Of a stretch of 64,000 nucleotides of DNA, positions 14,557 through 29,707 are shown piece by piece; the stretch's first letter is position 1, and every line of letters starts with the position of its first letter. The DNA lies in assembly GCA_963070105.1 (NCBI GenBank), contig OY718808.1:3099738-3163737 (forward strand), read 5' to 3'. Made by a program: the position numbers and the translations under genes. This DNA comes from Litomosoides sigmodontis (Eukaryota > Nematoda > Chromadorea > Rhabditida > Onchocercidae). The notes under the pieces are model-generated. The model ran no database searches. It was not told the DNA's origin and worked only from the letters and a program-made list of their open reading frames with translations.

Positions 14557-16413
14557 TTATGGCAAAATGCCTAATGTTCTCAATTCATTTTGTTGCCGTT
14601 CTAACAATGCCTGATTAGCTTCCAAACGAGCTTTACGCTCCTTGCTCAAATCCATCTCCTCACTGAAATACAGTAAATGAATTCGATTTCTAATAAAAAG
14701 TAAGAAATGAAACATTTATTTTTGTTGACATTAAAAAAACGCTCATTAAATGTGTTATAAGTAACACGAACATATAGCGATGTAAAAAGTTCAAACTTTG
14801 CTTTTTTTTTTAAAAAAATTTCAACAAGCATATTATTAACTGTGCTATTTTACATTCCAAAAATAAATGATATGAGTTTGGTTGATCATCGTATAAATCA
14901 TGCACGAAATGATAAATTTTGTAAATTAAATACTGTAAAATGAATTACAGTATTGCAAACTACAGTAGTGCAAGTTACAGTATGAGTGACCTTTTAGCCA
15001 TTTTTGAAAATGGAAGATAAGTTTTTCGTAAAGCTTCTTTCTTCGCAATATACAATGACGCTCCATTCATGTCATTCTAGAAACATTGTTACTTTAAAAT
15101 CAAAATCACTTCATTTTTCCTCCCTCACTTCGTTGCAGAAGTTCTTTCATTGCAATAATTAACATAATAAGAAGATGTAATTAATTCTTTTTTTTAAATT
15201 TGTTTTCTCATTTCAACGACAAAAATAAATGAATAAAACTGCAATTCTGATATAAATTACACTGCAAATACTTAATGTAATATTGACGGTTAGCTAAGCT
15301 TAGTGAATTTTCAGTAATTTTTTTCACTTACTCTCAATGAAATGAAACAAAAATGAGGAAAGCGCAAATGCTCCTTGAATGATACCAGCAATGAGTTAAA
15401 AATTGCAAATTAATTAAGAAGTGAAAAGTGTAACAGCGAATGCTACTGGTACCTTGACGATGTCATCAGCTAATTTATTGTGTGCGGAATTGCTCACACT
15501 TCTACCACCATCAACTTTTGGAAGTTTATTTTTGGATTTTGTCGATGGTGTCCGAGTGATAACCGGAATGTGCGATTGCGATTTCGGACTCCATTTTGCG
15601 CCGCTTCTGCAACACCGCGTACAAATCTCATTCAAAAGTTAGTAATTGTAGAAAAGTTGAAAAATTGATAAGTGAAATTTCATTTTAAATAAAATTTGGT
15701 TAAATGTTAAGAAGGTTTACTTTTGTGATATATTACACCCATTGTTTCCTTCATCCTTCACGCCATCATCATCATCATCACCATCACCATCACCGCCACC
15801 ACCACCACCGCCACCACCAGCAGCAGCAGTGACGCTTGATTTTCTCACTTCTTTCCTTGCGACAATTTCATTACTTCCACAACTATCGGATAGTTTTCTT
15901 AATTGTTTAGATTTCAGTGACCTTCGGCTGTTCTCATTTGAAAATGCGCATGCATCACTCGTCTTTCGCTCAACCATTGGTGATTTGTTAATTGATTTAT
16001 TGCTTTTCATCATTAGCTTATTGTTTGCTTCATTTAGCTTTGGATGATTTGCTGGTACGAAATTTTCCATTTGTTCGGAACTGTTTGAAAATTGAATATT
16101 TGAATTGAAGTTAATTTCAGATTTGCCTCCAATAACATTCATTCTTCTAAACTGACCATCAGCGTCGTCATTCTTGTTAGGTAAATGACGTGTGATGTTG
16201 CGCTCAACATCTGCCTGATCAGTGATACTTCCAGGTTGTCGTTCATTTCCTACTTTAATTGCTGTTGTGGGAGCTACTGCTTGTGGTGCTTCAACAAATG
16301 ATGGTACGCTATTCTTACTGTTCATGTTAGCTGGATGGAAATTACTGTCCACTTCATCATCAAATGTATTATTACAGTTTGATAGTTTGACCATTGCTTC
16401 GTCACCATGTTGT

Positions 16414-16444
<31 letters not shown>

Positions 16445-19400
16445 CATAGTAACAACAACAATCATCTTTTCGTTCTTCTTCAAATTCGATTACAATTGAA
16501 TCACGTTTAGGTTCAATCAATTCACAAAATTCCATGCAATTCTTTTGAATGCTATCTTTCACGCTTGTATTTGAATACATAAAATGTGTTCGCTGAAATT
16601 TATGAGAGTTTTGTGAAAAATTAAAAAAAAAATAAATCTAATCTAATTAATTTGAGCAGTTAGCATCAGCGTGTTTCAAACAAACCTACTATAAACCACT
16701 GCTGTTGTAAGTGGATAAATTCACGGGAAAGAAAAAAAGAAGGTGGGATTCTTGATTAACGGATTATATTCGACTAATACGTGAAATTCCGAGATTTTTG
16801 TTGTAATTACGGTATTGAATTTATTCATTACACTATAGCATTTAGAAAATTATCATTAAAATTTTTAGTTTTTCATCATTATTACTTATTCATTTATTTA
16901 TTTATTTATTATTAATTATAGAAAATTTTTCAGTTTTTTCACTATTCATTGTTAGAAAATGTAAACTTACCTCAACGTATTCTGAAAAGCCATTGCAGTT
17001 AATTTCATTTACTTTGCAATTTTCTTCTGGCATCAGTGAAAGTACGGTGTGTTCATTGTTCAACGGTATTGGAATTGATGGCATTGTTGGCGTTGTTTGT
17101 TGTCGTGTTCTATTTGACGGCGTAGAATTTGACGTGCAATTCGACGTTGCATAAGTTTCAGCACGTGTTGTACTTTGCAGCTGAACAGATAGGTCGTTTG
17201 GTGACGTTCGTTCGGAGAGCACCGGTAATGTTGGATCGCTAATTATAATTGTTTCTTCACTGACCACTGATTCCGTCATGCATGATGCTAAGTCATTTTT
17301 TTTGCACGTAAAATTTAAGCATGAATTATTGCTTGACGATGGAATTTCCGGTGTTGTCGATGGTAGCACTTCCTCATTGATTGTATTTATAGCAGTTTGT
17401 TGTGGAAGTTGATATTTCTGTTTGGACATGAAGCTTCCACCGCTTACACTCTTATTGGTAGACCTTAATGAGAGAGAAAAAAGAAAAAAAAATCAGCTAA
17501 ATTGGTTTTTTGGTCTTTTTTGGTGTTTTCTTTTTTGAAGTAAATAAGTGCACGTAAATTTTCCTGTATAAAATTTAATAAAAGTGTAAAAAAAAAATAT
17601 AATTTTTTTTTTCATAAAAACAAACATATGTGTGTTCTTTAATCGTAACGCTAAATCGGACGTGGAATAGCTTTTGTAGAGAGAGGAAAGTTGTTGCATG
17701 GACGGTGCAGAAGAAGTGTCCACTTCTTCTGCAACGTAGTCCGGCTGGTTGGCATCATTAATTATTGCTCGCTCTAACTCTAATCGAATCTGCAAATTGC
17801 AATGCAAAAAAAAAAAAATCTTCGTACATATTTCGAATAGCTTTGCAAATTATTTTCAAAATGAGAAGTAATAAAGTGAGTTTTCATTAGCCATCTCTAC
17901 TCAAACAGTTCCATTTCAAAATTCAGTTTAAATTAAATTTGCAACATTTTCATCATCATTTCTGCTTCACCTTTACTTACATATTGTTGAGAAGGAATAT
18001 AAGCAATGCAATAGGAAGTGTAAATATACTTTATAAGATGAAGCACAGCTAAGAATTGTTAGTGCATCACCGAACGGCATATTTTCAAATGTTATCGTTA
18101 ATTCTTTTATTTTGTCACCTGAAAAGCAGAAAAAAAAAGTGGCGACAGGATAATAATTGAAATTTTTAAAATTTAGTTTAAATTCATGTAAAAAAGGATA
18201 ACTTTAGCAAAATTTACACGTTTAATGCAAAAATTAACTCTTAACTACTAGTTGCTATGTAAATTAATCATTGATCGATCTTCATCAACTAACACAAACT
18301 ATTTCAACGAGTAATTTTAATGAAAACTATTAACAACTATTTTCTATGATATTTGCATTAAATTTTGTGAATGATATTATCATTCGCTATTTGCTAAATT
18401 ATCGTTAGCAGTTGCAAGTTTCAAATTTTAATTTAACTTAACTTCAAGTTAAAAAAAAAAAGGAAAATTAGCGTATTCCTTCACATTCATTGATCACATT
18501 ACAAAAAAAAAACAAAACACTCACTCACCAACAAAAATATTGCCGGAACGATCAGCCGGACCGTTAGGCTCAACATAACTGATACATATACCATCAGATC
18601 CTTGCGCTATCTGGAAACCCAACGCGCTGGTGTCCCTATCCAACAAGCAACGAACAACATCTTCCAGCTAAAAATAATATTCCGTTTTTTTCCTTTTGTG
18701 AAAAAATATTAAAGAGCGGAAATGATGAAAGGAATAGGTGAAATAGGCTAAAATACTAGAAATTTCATTACAATGTTTCTAGAATCATTTGATGCAATCT
18801 GTTGACTTCCAGCTATGCATCGCTCTTGCTGCTTTTGTTGAACTTTTTCATTTTTCAAGCAACCAGCATCATCATCATCATCCTCACGTTTGCATGTCAA
18901 CGAACTACATGATGTCATCTGAAATGTGATGAAATGTGGATGTGTCAGTTAGGAAGCAAATTGAATTATTTCAAAATTAATTGGTCAAACAATGATTAAA
19001 TAACCAACAAGTGTTGTCCGGTCATTGTTTCTTGATTAAAATAAAAATTCAATGAAGCATCACAAATATGATAAAAACTAAACAATCATAGAACTTAGTT
19101 AACCTTCTCTTTTTTGCATAGCAATTTGAAGTGTATTTGCAAAAAAAAAGAAACAAAATTGTAAGTAAAAAAAATATTTTGTGAAAATTTTCAAAAATTA
19201 AAACTATCTAAAAACACAAAACCTTATCGGTAAATGCTGGTGCTATTATCGCCTCAACTGCTTTATTTTCCATTTTATCCATGCGTTCATTGCACGCAAT
19301 TTTGCCTGATTTTACCACATTACTTTCAATTGCAGCTATAAAACCTAAAATTTAACTTTTTTTTTAAGTTTTCAAATTTATTTTAACAATGACTTACTGA

Positions 19401-22400
19401 AAGCTTACTAACCTTTCATATCTTTCTTAACACATTCATTAATACTATATTTGTTTAAAAAAAAAAAGCAATAATTCCACACATTTTCTTCCTTCGGTAA
19501 TTCTTTAGAGTTATTCGTTTTGTAAATTGTAAAATAAGCGAATAAATTTTTGGCGAATTTTTTTTTGCCGCAACAGACATTATTTGTATGCGATGAGTTA
19601 TTCGCACAATTATTACACACGTCATTGATTTTAATCGTTGTAAATTGGCGGCGAAAGTTTATTGGCCTTATTTTAATTGGCCGAACTGTTTCATTTCACA
19701 TCATTAAGTAATGCAAAAGAAATTGCGAAAATTTTCTTATATTACAAAATACTGCATGTGTTCAAATTACAATAAATTACCAAATTTTTTCAAATTTTTT
19801 TCTTTATTCTTTTTTTCCTCATATTCTTTTAATGGTAAACGAAAAATGGAGAGAAAGGGAGAGAGAGAGAGAAAAAGAATTCAGATGAAAGGGAGTGCTG
19901 TGAAACAATTATGGAAAATATAATATGTGGAAAAAATTTTTTTATTAAAAAATACACTTCAATGATTTGAGTAAATGAGAGAATTTGCTTTTTTTATTTG
20001 TTTTCTTTAATCTAAAATTAAATAATTGTGTATTGAAATGATTACAGTTCCGGGAATGTTTTATAGGGCATAAAATTAGCGAATTGATAATGTGTATTAA
20101 AAATACAAATTTCTTACCGTATCTTTCAGCAATGTAAATTACCTGTTTGAAAGTATCCTCAAATGGTTTGCTTACTTTAAAACATTACGTGTGTAGCAAA
20201 ATTCAATTCCCTAAGTGCATTACAATCAAAATGGATTTGCATATTTTTTCTTCATTAAATCGCTTTTTTAAATTTTCTCTATCACTCACTGCTTCAACTA
20301 AATGACCACTTAATGCTTTCTTTTGAAGTCGTCCGCTTCCCTTTTTGCTTTATTTGTTTTTGTTTTTAAAAAAGAAAAGAAGACACTATTGTCTAATTAA
20401 AAGACTAGTGAGTGCTAAAGAAAGTTGAAAGGGAGAAAGAAAATTGCAGTTGAACCATTTACACGTGGAAATTTAAATGCAAAATTTAGTTGGGAAAAGA
20501 AAATGAGCTTTTTTTTTAAAGTTAAATGAAAATAATAATTGGGGGAAAAAGATGATGGGAATAAGTCAGGATGTAAAACAATTTTTTCGTTTCTTTCACA
20601 TGTAGTAAATGAAGTAGAGCAATTTGTATAGGAATAAACTGATCGAATAGAAATATTATTCCTATTTAATAAATGTTCAGATAAAAAAGAAAATAACAAT
20701 TTAATTGCACTGGAATTTCGAAATTTAACAAATGTAGCTCTGTTTCATTCTTTAGGAAACCCAACGTAAAATGTCACAGTATTGATTTCGAAATATCCTG
20801 TAAAATATTTCCTCAAAATTTACATCCCTTTTATTTGGTTGGATATGATTTCGCCAAACTTCTCACTTTCAAAATTATCTTTTTGCGCTTTCTCTTCTCT
20901 TTCCTTCTTTTAAAATAAGGAAAAATAGCAAATGCAAAAGGAATTAGTTGCCTCAAAATAAGATTGGATTGCTTGTTTGTCAAATTAAGAAAATCAACAA
21001 AAAAGCAAAAAAAAAAGGAAAAAAAATGGGTGCGAAAACTCTTCTAATCATTAACAAGAAAAACAAAAATTACTGCAAAAAGTGTCATCCATCCATTTTC
21101 ATTAATTTGAATAAAATTTTCAAATAAAATTTTGCTTTTCATACGCTTTATTTTACTGTTTACAGTAAAATGTTCAAATACTCCACGAAGAAGTACTGTT
21201 TTGCTGTTTCCTCATGCATTTAAAATACCGTCTGAAGTTTTCATGCAGTAATAAAATTGAAATTGGTGGTTAAATTTTGAAACTTATCTATACATTTCCA
21301 ATGAGAGAAGTAAACATTGCGTACACTAAGTCTTCAGAGTAGGAAAAAAAGCGAATTCAATTAGATTTCAATTTCACTTCACAAAACACACTCAAATTGA
21401 TTACGAATGTTTGCATAGTAAACAGTGATTTTCCTCTTTTTTTCCGTTCAAATTATCCTTTCATTTAAATGATGAAATAGAAGATGTTTTTTTTTTTGAT
21501 TAAATTACTTCATTGTTACTTTTCCATTTTGAAATTTTACACATTGAACTACGAAACAAGATCGATTGGATGGATGAATGAGTGAATGTCTTTTGATAAC
21601 AATCGCTAGAAGACTGCTCTGTTCCACTAATTTCTCAAGTAATATGAAATCTACTACGTTTAGTTACACATACCATAGCTTATGCAATTTTAATTGAAAT
21701 TGAAGTGGTGACTTAAAAGATGGAAAAGTGGAAAATTTTTTGCTTTTTAGCTAATTGTAAATTGCAGCAATCAAAAATTTTCTTTTCGAATAATTCATAA
21801 ATGGAAATTAAATAACTCACTGTTTTTCAGTTTTCTTCATCTTTTTGTCAAATTCTCATACTCAAACATTCCAAAATGATTAAATTTTTCCATGCAAAAA
21901 AGAAACGGCTAAAATTACCTTAATCGTAAAAATGTTATTGTTTTGAAAACAATAAAACAATTTCCCCATTTTTTGGTTTTTTTTTTGAAACAGTTTGTAG
22001 CTTCCTTCAGCTAACAACCACTCTCAGCGCTTTTTTAGATTAAAGAATTATAGTAATTTAAAAGAAAAAAGAAAAAAGTTCAGAAAAAAGATTAGTGGAA
22101 TAAAATTCGAAGAGTATAATTTCAAAGATTATTTCACTAGGAGAGATGAGTGAAAAGAGAAGAATTTAAAGCGCAAACAATTTATTTCCTATTTTATAAG
22201 TTTTATTGTTAAGCTGTCTTAAAATTGCTTACATATTAAATTAAAGTTCAAATTTAACGCTTAAAAATGCTCTACAAGAAGCAAATTTCGAAAAAATTTT
22301 AGCATAATTTCAGCATTCGCTTCTTTTTTTCGTTTTTTTCTTTCTTTCGATCATAAAATTGATAAAATATTGAAACGATGCGCAAATTGCAAATATGCCC

Positions 22401-22951
22401 TGTCAAGTGAAGTACATTAAAAGTTGAAAATCATTAGTCGATGTCTTGCATTTCCATCTTCTTTAAATTATGAAAAAAAATCAAAAGTGTCACTGTATAG
22501 AGAAAAGTAATTTAGAATTTTTTTTTCAAAATTTTCCTATTTCTAAAGTTACAAATGAAATTAATTGAAAATGAAATTGAAAAAAAATCAATTTCGTAAA
22601 TTAAGAAAGGAAAACGTTGTGGTTTGAGAATTTCTTTTTGCAATTATTTTCATACTTATCAAATCACAAATGAAATTGATTTTCATCTTTCTAGAATGAC
22701 GAATGAAACTGTAAGTGCAACATCTCACTTTTATCAATTGCTCGATTTCTGTACAGGTACCACAGGAGCATTGCGATACCGATGACCGTACAAAATGTTG
22801 TAAGTGACGTCACAAAAATGATACCAGCAATTTGACCTGCCGTGAAGCAATTTTGTTGTTCCGCCGAAACAGCATTCGGTCCAATTGCACAAAAAACAGC
22901 TAACAGTACCAAACAACAACTCCTCTTGCCATTTCTCCGTCTACCCAACAT
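14557..22951 (-). CDS. Predicted single-pass membrane protein with cytoplasmic PDZ domain, 952 residues, 12 exons
   Basis: Exons read: 22951-22729, 19685-19413, 19335-19223, 18918-18772, 18667-18529, 18118-18030, 17789-17626, 17463-16971, 16592-15721, 15606-15453, 15076-14991, 14662-14557. Every phase agrees, giving 953 codons with TAA. Residues 1-30 look like a signal peptide ending VSA; 40-67 form one hydrophobic segment followed by basic residues (YRNR). A PDZ domain spans about 253-330: the carboxylate loop is ALGFQI, followed by GICISYVEPNGPADRSG, GDKI and the helix FGDALTIL. After it come Ser/Thr/Asn-rich low-complexity sequence, a CCCYY and poly-Gln stretch, a poly-Gly/poly-Asp run, and a charged C-terminus ending RTLGILP. 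It could anchor or cluster partners with C-terminal PDZ ligands at a membrane. I know no named family with this order. The 3-kb first intron, which joins membrane and PDZ parts, is the least certain join. Confidence 0.7.
14931..14987. repeat. TACAGTA-cored tandem repeat, 15-bp period
   Basis: Three in-phase copies of TACAGTANTGCAANN (starting TTACAGTAT, CTACAGTAG, TTACAGTAT) lie in the last-but-one region of the PDZ gene, in the intron just left of the exon ending at 14991. An inverted TACTGTA precedes them at 14931. Confidence 0.85.
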
Positions 22952-23543
22952 GGTAGTTTGAGCAAAAAAAAAATTTCCAAAATTATATAAACAAATTCAT
23001 ATCCAATTTAAACAAAAAAAAAACAAAACAAAACAAAATAAAACAAAATGAATTTCGTATCAATTCTATCGATAAATTGTCACAAAAAAAATGTTCCTTG
23101 AATGCTTTTCGTTTTGTTTTTCTTTTTTCTTTTTTCTTTTTTTGTTTGTTTGTTTTTCCTTTTACTGAAAAAAAAAGATTGAAAAATTGAATAAATAATT
23201 TTTTCGTATTAAATTAGCAAAAAAAAAATTTTGAAAAATTTTTGTACATTTGAAAAAAAACAAAGCAAAAAGTATTTATCAAATAAATAATTATTTATTA
23301 ATTTTGAAAATTATCTAGCAGATAAGGAGCATTTATCTGTTAATTATGATGATAGTAATAGGTGTTATCGGCAAAACAGTACTAGTAGTAGTAGTAATAG
23401 TTCATGTTAGTGATAAGCAAACGATGATACTAATTTATCATTCAAAACGTAAACGTCATTGTCAGCCTTATTCGTTATGTCACTAAAGCATGAAAGGTGA
23501 AAGAATTACATTCACGTACACCTACGCATCTAAACGTATTAAC

Positions 23544-23671
<128 letters not shown>

Positions 23672-26617
23672 GATCGTTACAATCGTGAAATATCGTTTTG
23701 CGAATAAAGATTGAGGCCATGATGATTTTCAAGGCCATGGAAAGCTGAAAGTCATTCCACCCAAAATTTCACCGATGTTATCACTTTCTTTGTAGCAACC
23801 ACCCTATCATTATCATTATCACTATCAAGATAGCAGTAATAGCAACAACAACAACAACAACAGCGTTTGATGATAGCAATATATATGTATGCATATGATT
23901 GAAATATTTTGGAATTAAAAATTATTAATAATTCCTTTACAATCTTCTCGATGAAATTAATAGATTTTGTTTTTAGCATTTCTTTTCCTCTTCATTTAAA
24001 TCATTTCAATTATTTAGAAGTTAGAAACAATCATTGTCACTTTGTGCAATGCTAAACTTCTAGCCGAATTTTCTTGTGATAGTAATTGCTGTACAAATAT
24101 TGTTGCTATAGCTATTTGCATAACTAAAACATACTGTAACTGTATCATTTAAAAGATATGAATGAAGAGGATGCAAAACAGGAAGAGGCAAGAAATTATC
24201 ACTTTCTATCATTGCTAGAATAGGAGGTATCATTGCCATTTTTCACTTTAGAGAATCATATAGAAACGATCACTTTAGGGCATATCACTTACACAATTAA
24301 TCGATCATTTATAAAAATTTTAAATTAAAACAAAAAAAAAAAGCAATCTACGCCATGGCGATGTGGAAAGATAGGAATGGAATAGCTAGGAATGATTGAA
24401 GTGGTCAAGATGATAACTATGTTTCAGTAGTGATTGAAAGGAGGGAAGGTAGGAAGGAGAAAGGGTAGGAAGGAAGGGAGAATTCATTTTACAGAAAGAA
24501 TTGATAGCAAACTTCATTAACTTTTCCTTTGACACATTTCTTCCACTTTACGCCCCCGATGTCCTTCTATTCTTCCTCTCTCTCTCTCTCTCTCCTTTTC
24601 TCTTTCTTTTACTCCTCCTCCTACATTTCATTATTCCATTTCTGAAAAAGGATTATACAGCATAAAACGTTGTAAATTATACCAACTTTAAAAATTGCAA
24701 TATCATAAATTAATAATTGTAAAAAAAATGATAATTAAATAAAATAGGTTGTAATTGTTTGTTAAAAATTTTTTTTCACAAATAATTACTGAAAGTTAAT
24801 CATTGGTGGGAAATTTAAATTAAATAGATGAGAGATTTCAAAGACAGAAAGACAAGGTCAAAATCACTTATTGTTTAATGGGTCAATCAGTAAAATGCGC
24901 CTCTAAAAGAAATGACGAATTGAACAATTTAGTGATATCATTAATTATCATTTTCATTTTCTCGTCAACTCTTCAATTCTCGTCGTTCGCTTTTTTCTTT
25001 CGCTCCTTTTTCTTTTTGAAAAAATCTTACAAATTAAAGCACAGCAACAACAATAAATTGTGAAACATGTCAGTGAATGAGAGCATAAAATGAAATATTT
25101 TAACTATTCAATAATACTCAAATAAAATCTCATAAATCAAGCTCAAATGAAAAAAAAGCAAACAATTTAAATCGGTAAAATCGATAATTTGAAAAAAGAA
25201 CTGGTTTAAAAATGTTTGCACTCTGAATATAACTATAAAGTTATATTTGAAATTTAAACTTTAAAAACACTTTTCATTCGCAATAAGTTCTTCCTAATAT
25301 TTGCTGACTATTACCACTGATATTGTTATTCATTTCTGATTTAATATTTCCTGCGCCGAATTCTTGAATTTGTGGAAAAGTTGAAATATTTGTTCGATTT
25401 GTGGCAACTGCTAAATGTGCGAAGCAATCCTCGAAAATGCTAATCCTCGAAAAAAGCACATTTAGAATACAATAGAAGGTAATGGAAGTGTCACACAGGT
25501 GTTGTAACAATTGAAATATTAATGACAAATAGTTACAAATTTATAGCGGAAAATTTTCACAAATCTTGCATAAGTGATTTCTGGGATTAGAGAGCGAATA
25601 AGTATTAAAATTGGCAAGAAAATGGATAAATTTCACTAATTTTAACTCGAAATTATTTACCACAAAATGTTTACTTTGGGCAAATTTCAGAAGTAAACAA
25701 AGTGTTATACGACAAAGAATCAATTAAAAGTTGAAATTAGCCAAATTTTACATTAATAATAAGTAAATGTTGCAGTGCAAAGTAAAATGTAGTGGTATGA
25801 CATATGATATGATATCATGCAATGATAGGTTTTAGTTTCAATTAAAAGTGAGAAATTCAGTAGAAGAAATATTTCTTCCTGAAACAACAGACGGATGTCA
25901 ACGATGCTAATTTCAAATTGAAAAATGCAAATTAGACGTAATATATTTAATAGATTTTTGTCTTTGCTAAACAGTTACATTCTTGCACATGAAATGCAAA
26001 AATTTGACCAGTTAAAATTGTTACTGATTTTTTTTTTTTGAAATATTTAATGAAACATTGGGACAAATTTTAGTTTCCCATTCAACGCATCAAAAATAAA
26101 TTGTTAGCAGTAGAGCAACGAAAATTGAACAAAAAATTTCCCTCTTTTGCCCCTTTTTTTTTCTTTTGTAAATTTAAAGACAAACAGTGATAATGATAAT
26201 AGTGATAATCGTTTCATACAGTGATAGTGATAACGATGAATGATATGGAAATGGAATATGATATCCATTAGCAAAAAGATTTGTCGTAGCAATTGCAAAG
26301 TAATTTGTTAGAATGTTAAATGTGTGCGTGCGCGTGCGTGAATTGCATGTTAAAATTCCTCGCTGCACAAAACACCTTTTTTGTTCAGTTGATTCTAGCA
26401 AAAAAAAAATCATTTATTTATTTTAAACAAATTCACAAATTAGATCAATTTCAATTGAAATATTAGAAATATTTGTGAAAAACAAAAAAAAAGAAAATAG
26501 TGCGAAAAATGTTGAAGAAAAGTTTGAAAAATTCTTTCAGTAAACTTTTTTTCGTCCAATTCTCATTTCCCGCTCAATTTTCATTACGTGAAAATTCGAC
26601 GCCGCGACAGACGTTCC

Positions 26618-26916
<299 letters not shown>

Positions 26917-29707
26917 TCATTTCACATTCATTTTCTTGATTTTTTAACTCATCGATAAATTGGGGGAAATTATTGATATATTAGTTGCGTATCGATTGAT
27001 TAGATGATAATGGCAATCATTGCTAAATCGATCGCTGACAAACTGATAATGGTAAAGTGGGAAGTGATTATCCGGAAGAGAAACATAGTTCGTTGAAAAA
27101 CAAATAAGTCCGATTAAAATTTTGGTTTGAAAGATATTTGTAAATGTGAAATGGGAAGAGTGATAGTGATGATGTAGTGATGGTGATAATTGTTTGAGAA
27201 AATAATCGATATCACATAGCTTGATAACTGCATGATGCATGACTCTTCCACGATCAGTTAGGTTTAACATTTAGCGATTTAATTATTAGAGAAATATGCA
27301 ATGATAGAGAATTGATGAATGATTATCAGAGAATTATGAAATGATAAGAGATAGATAAACAATACAATCGCATATCATTTTCACATTTCTATTTCACTGT
27401 GAATATTTTAACAGTTTATTTATTTTATAGCAATAAAATTAGCACACATTTGATTTGCTTGAAAATTTCATTTTGATATTTCACTGCTTTAATTTCATCA
27501 CTTAAATTTGGATAGGATTGTGGAAGAGAGTGGACAAGGGCGAATAGTTCGGTTGAAATAATTTAAATTTATAGGAAAACACATTAGGAATTAAAATAAT
27601 CTTTTTACAACATTGATAATCAATTCCTTGTAGTTTGCCATCCAACGAATGTTCATCAATTGATGTTTAAAACAAAAAGCTTTACATTTGGAAATTCTGA
27701 ATGACTAAGTGACTTTGCATCAAATATTAATTTAACGATTTGTTAAATTTTGCAACAAACATTTCTAAAACAAACGTTTGCAACAAACATTTCTAAATTA
27801 CATTGATGCTCGAAGTAGTTTTTTTTCCATCCATTAACCTGAAGGATAATAAGTATGGAAGCGTTCATTCACTATTATAAATCAAAGAATCAAATAATTT
27901 TTTTTTTAAATTCCTCATTTCCACACGTGAAAGCGCAATGTTTCATTTTGCAATTACTTTCACTTTCTTTCTTCATTACTAAAATACCATAGTTATAGCA
28001 TTATTTATTACTTTTCAAATTTTACTTGTTAAGTTTTACTCATAAAAATTCTTTACGAAATTCAAATTTTACATTTTCTAGCGATAATAATAGGATTGTT
28101 ATTTAATTGAAGCGTATTATCGAAAATAGATTAAAATTTTCTTCTCATATTAAATTAAGTGGATAGTGACTTACAAATAGCGACTTCTAAAGTAGTAAAA
28201 AACAAAGGATTAGTGCTCCTTCATTTTTCCATGCTTTACGACTTAAAATAAAATTTTAAGACATAAAATGAAATTAAACCTTTAGAAAATCTAAGTTTGT
28301 TCGCATCAAAAACAAAATTTAAAGGTGAAACTGAACAGGTAACAAGTGTAGCAGTGAAAATACGAAAAGGAAAACGTCTTGCAATGAAAAAAATTTTCGG
28401 TCATCAAATTCTATTGAACTCAACGGATAATGGAATTTGAAATGGAAATGCATACCTAGTAAGCGTACGTTGAATACAATAGGTACGTGAAGGCATATAT
28501 ACGAAAACTTAGTTAGTGTGAGGAGTGATTGATTGAAAGTGATGTTGTAGAGCAAAATTGCGACCCGTAGAATTACTATCTCATTAATGCTGATGATCTT
28601 TGAGCATATATTCTAAAAATCTCAGTGGAGAAATAGGAAAGGAAGGGTGACAGTGAAACATCTTTCCTAAGAACAAAAAAAAAAACATCTAAATTTGGAT
28701 GAAAAACAAAAGGAAGAAATCAATAAATGAACAATTTGCTATCTCTGGGAAAATACGTAATCACTACAATTACGTTAAAATATCATCTTAAAAATGGAAA
28801 CAAAGAATGCAGAAAAAAAATGGATAAAAATGAGTTATGGATGCTTTCACTATTGCAGAGAATTCGACATTTGTTTAATCTTGCTGTTTTCTTTTTCAAA
28901 AAAGCATGAGAAGCTTAAATTTCACTATTGGAAATATTATACTAGCAACAGATTCATTCAAATGTTTGCATGAATTCTTTTTAATCTTTTTTTCTTTAGT
29001 TGATCGATCAGAATTCGATAATTTCAGTCAATGAAAGATTATGTAATTAATGATGTGAACACCATGCAATTAGTGGGGTGAGTTTTCTTCCACACCTTCA
29101 CTTCGTTTATGAATGCAACAACACTGAAGCATAAACATACCGTCAACCGTCCATTATTTCATTAAATATGGATATTAGTTTGTTTGCTTATGAAATTTCA
29201 ATAAAAACTGGCAACGAAAGAAAAATTAATTTAGGCAATTGCTTTTTTACCTCCAATGAGTCATCGAAAAGCTTTGGAAAGGAAGACTTATTATTATTTC
29301 TAATTATTGTCACGCTGGCATGTGTCAATGATACCCATGCAATGTTCATTCTTCTCTTCGTGATGGCGGAAATCTTACTGCAAAAAACAAATAGAATTTT
29401 ACCAAGTAGAAAGTACCAGAAATTGACAGATATATTCGAAGGACAATTATAGAACATTCATGAATTAGTATACAATGTTAAGAAACTGTAAAGTCGTTAT
29501 AAAATAATCAGATTAGAAAGGTAAAAAAGACATGAAAAACTGTAGTGTATGAAGATCGATTTTATGAGTGCAATTTTGCAAAAATAAAGAAAACAAGTAT
29601 GATAAAACAAGTTTTAAAAAAGTAAAGCAATATAAATATTCTAATGATATTTCAATAAAATTTTCCGTGGAATTAAAAAGGCTAAGTCCTAATGTATCAA
29701 CAGAAGA

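Noticed and set aside
29168..29457. Overlapping open frames of 89-94 residues on both strands
   Set aside because: PEX6 ends at 29708 without needing them. Composition is hydrophobic and AT-driven, and no splice partners or homology are recognised.
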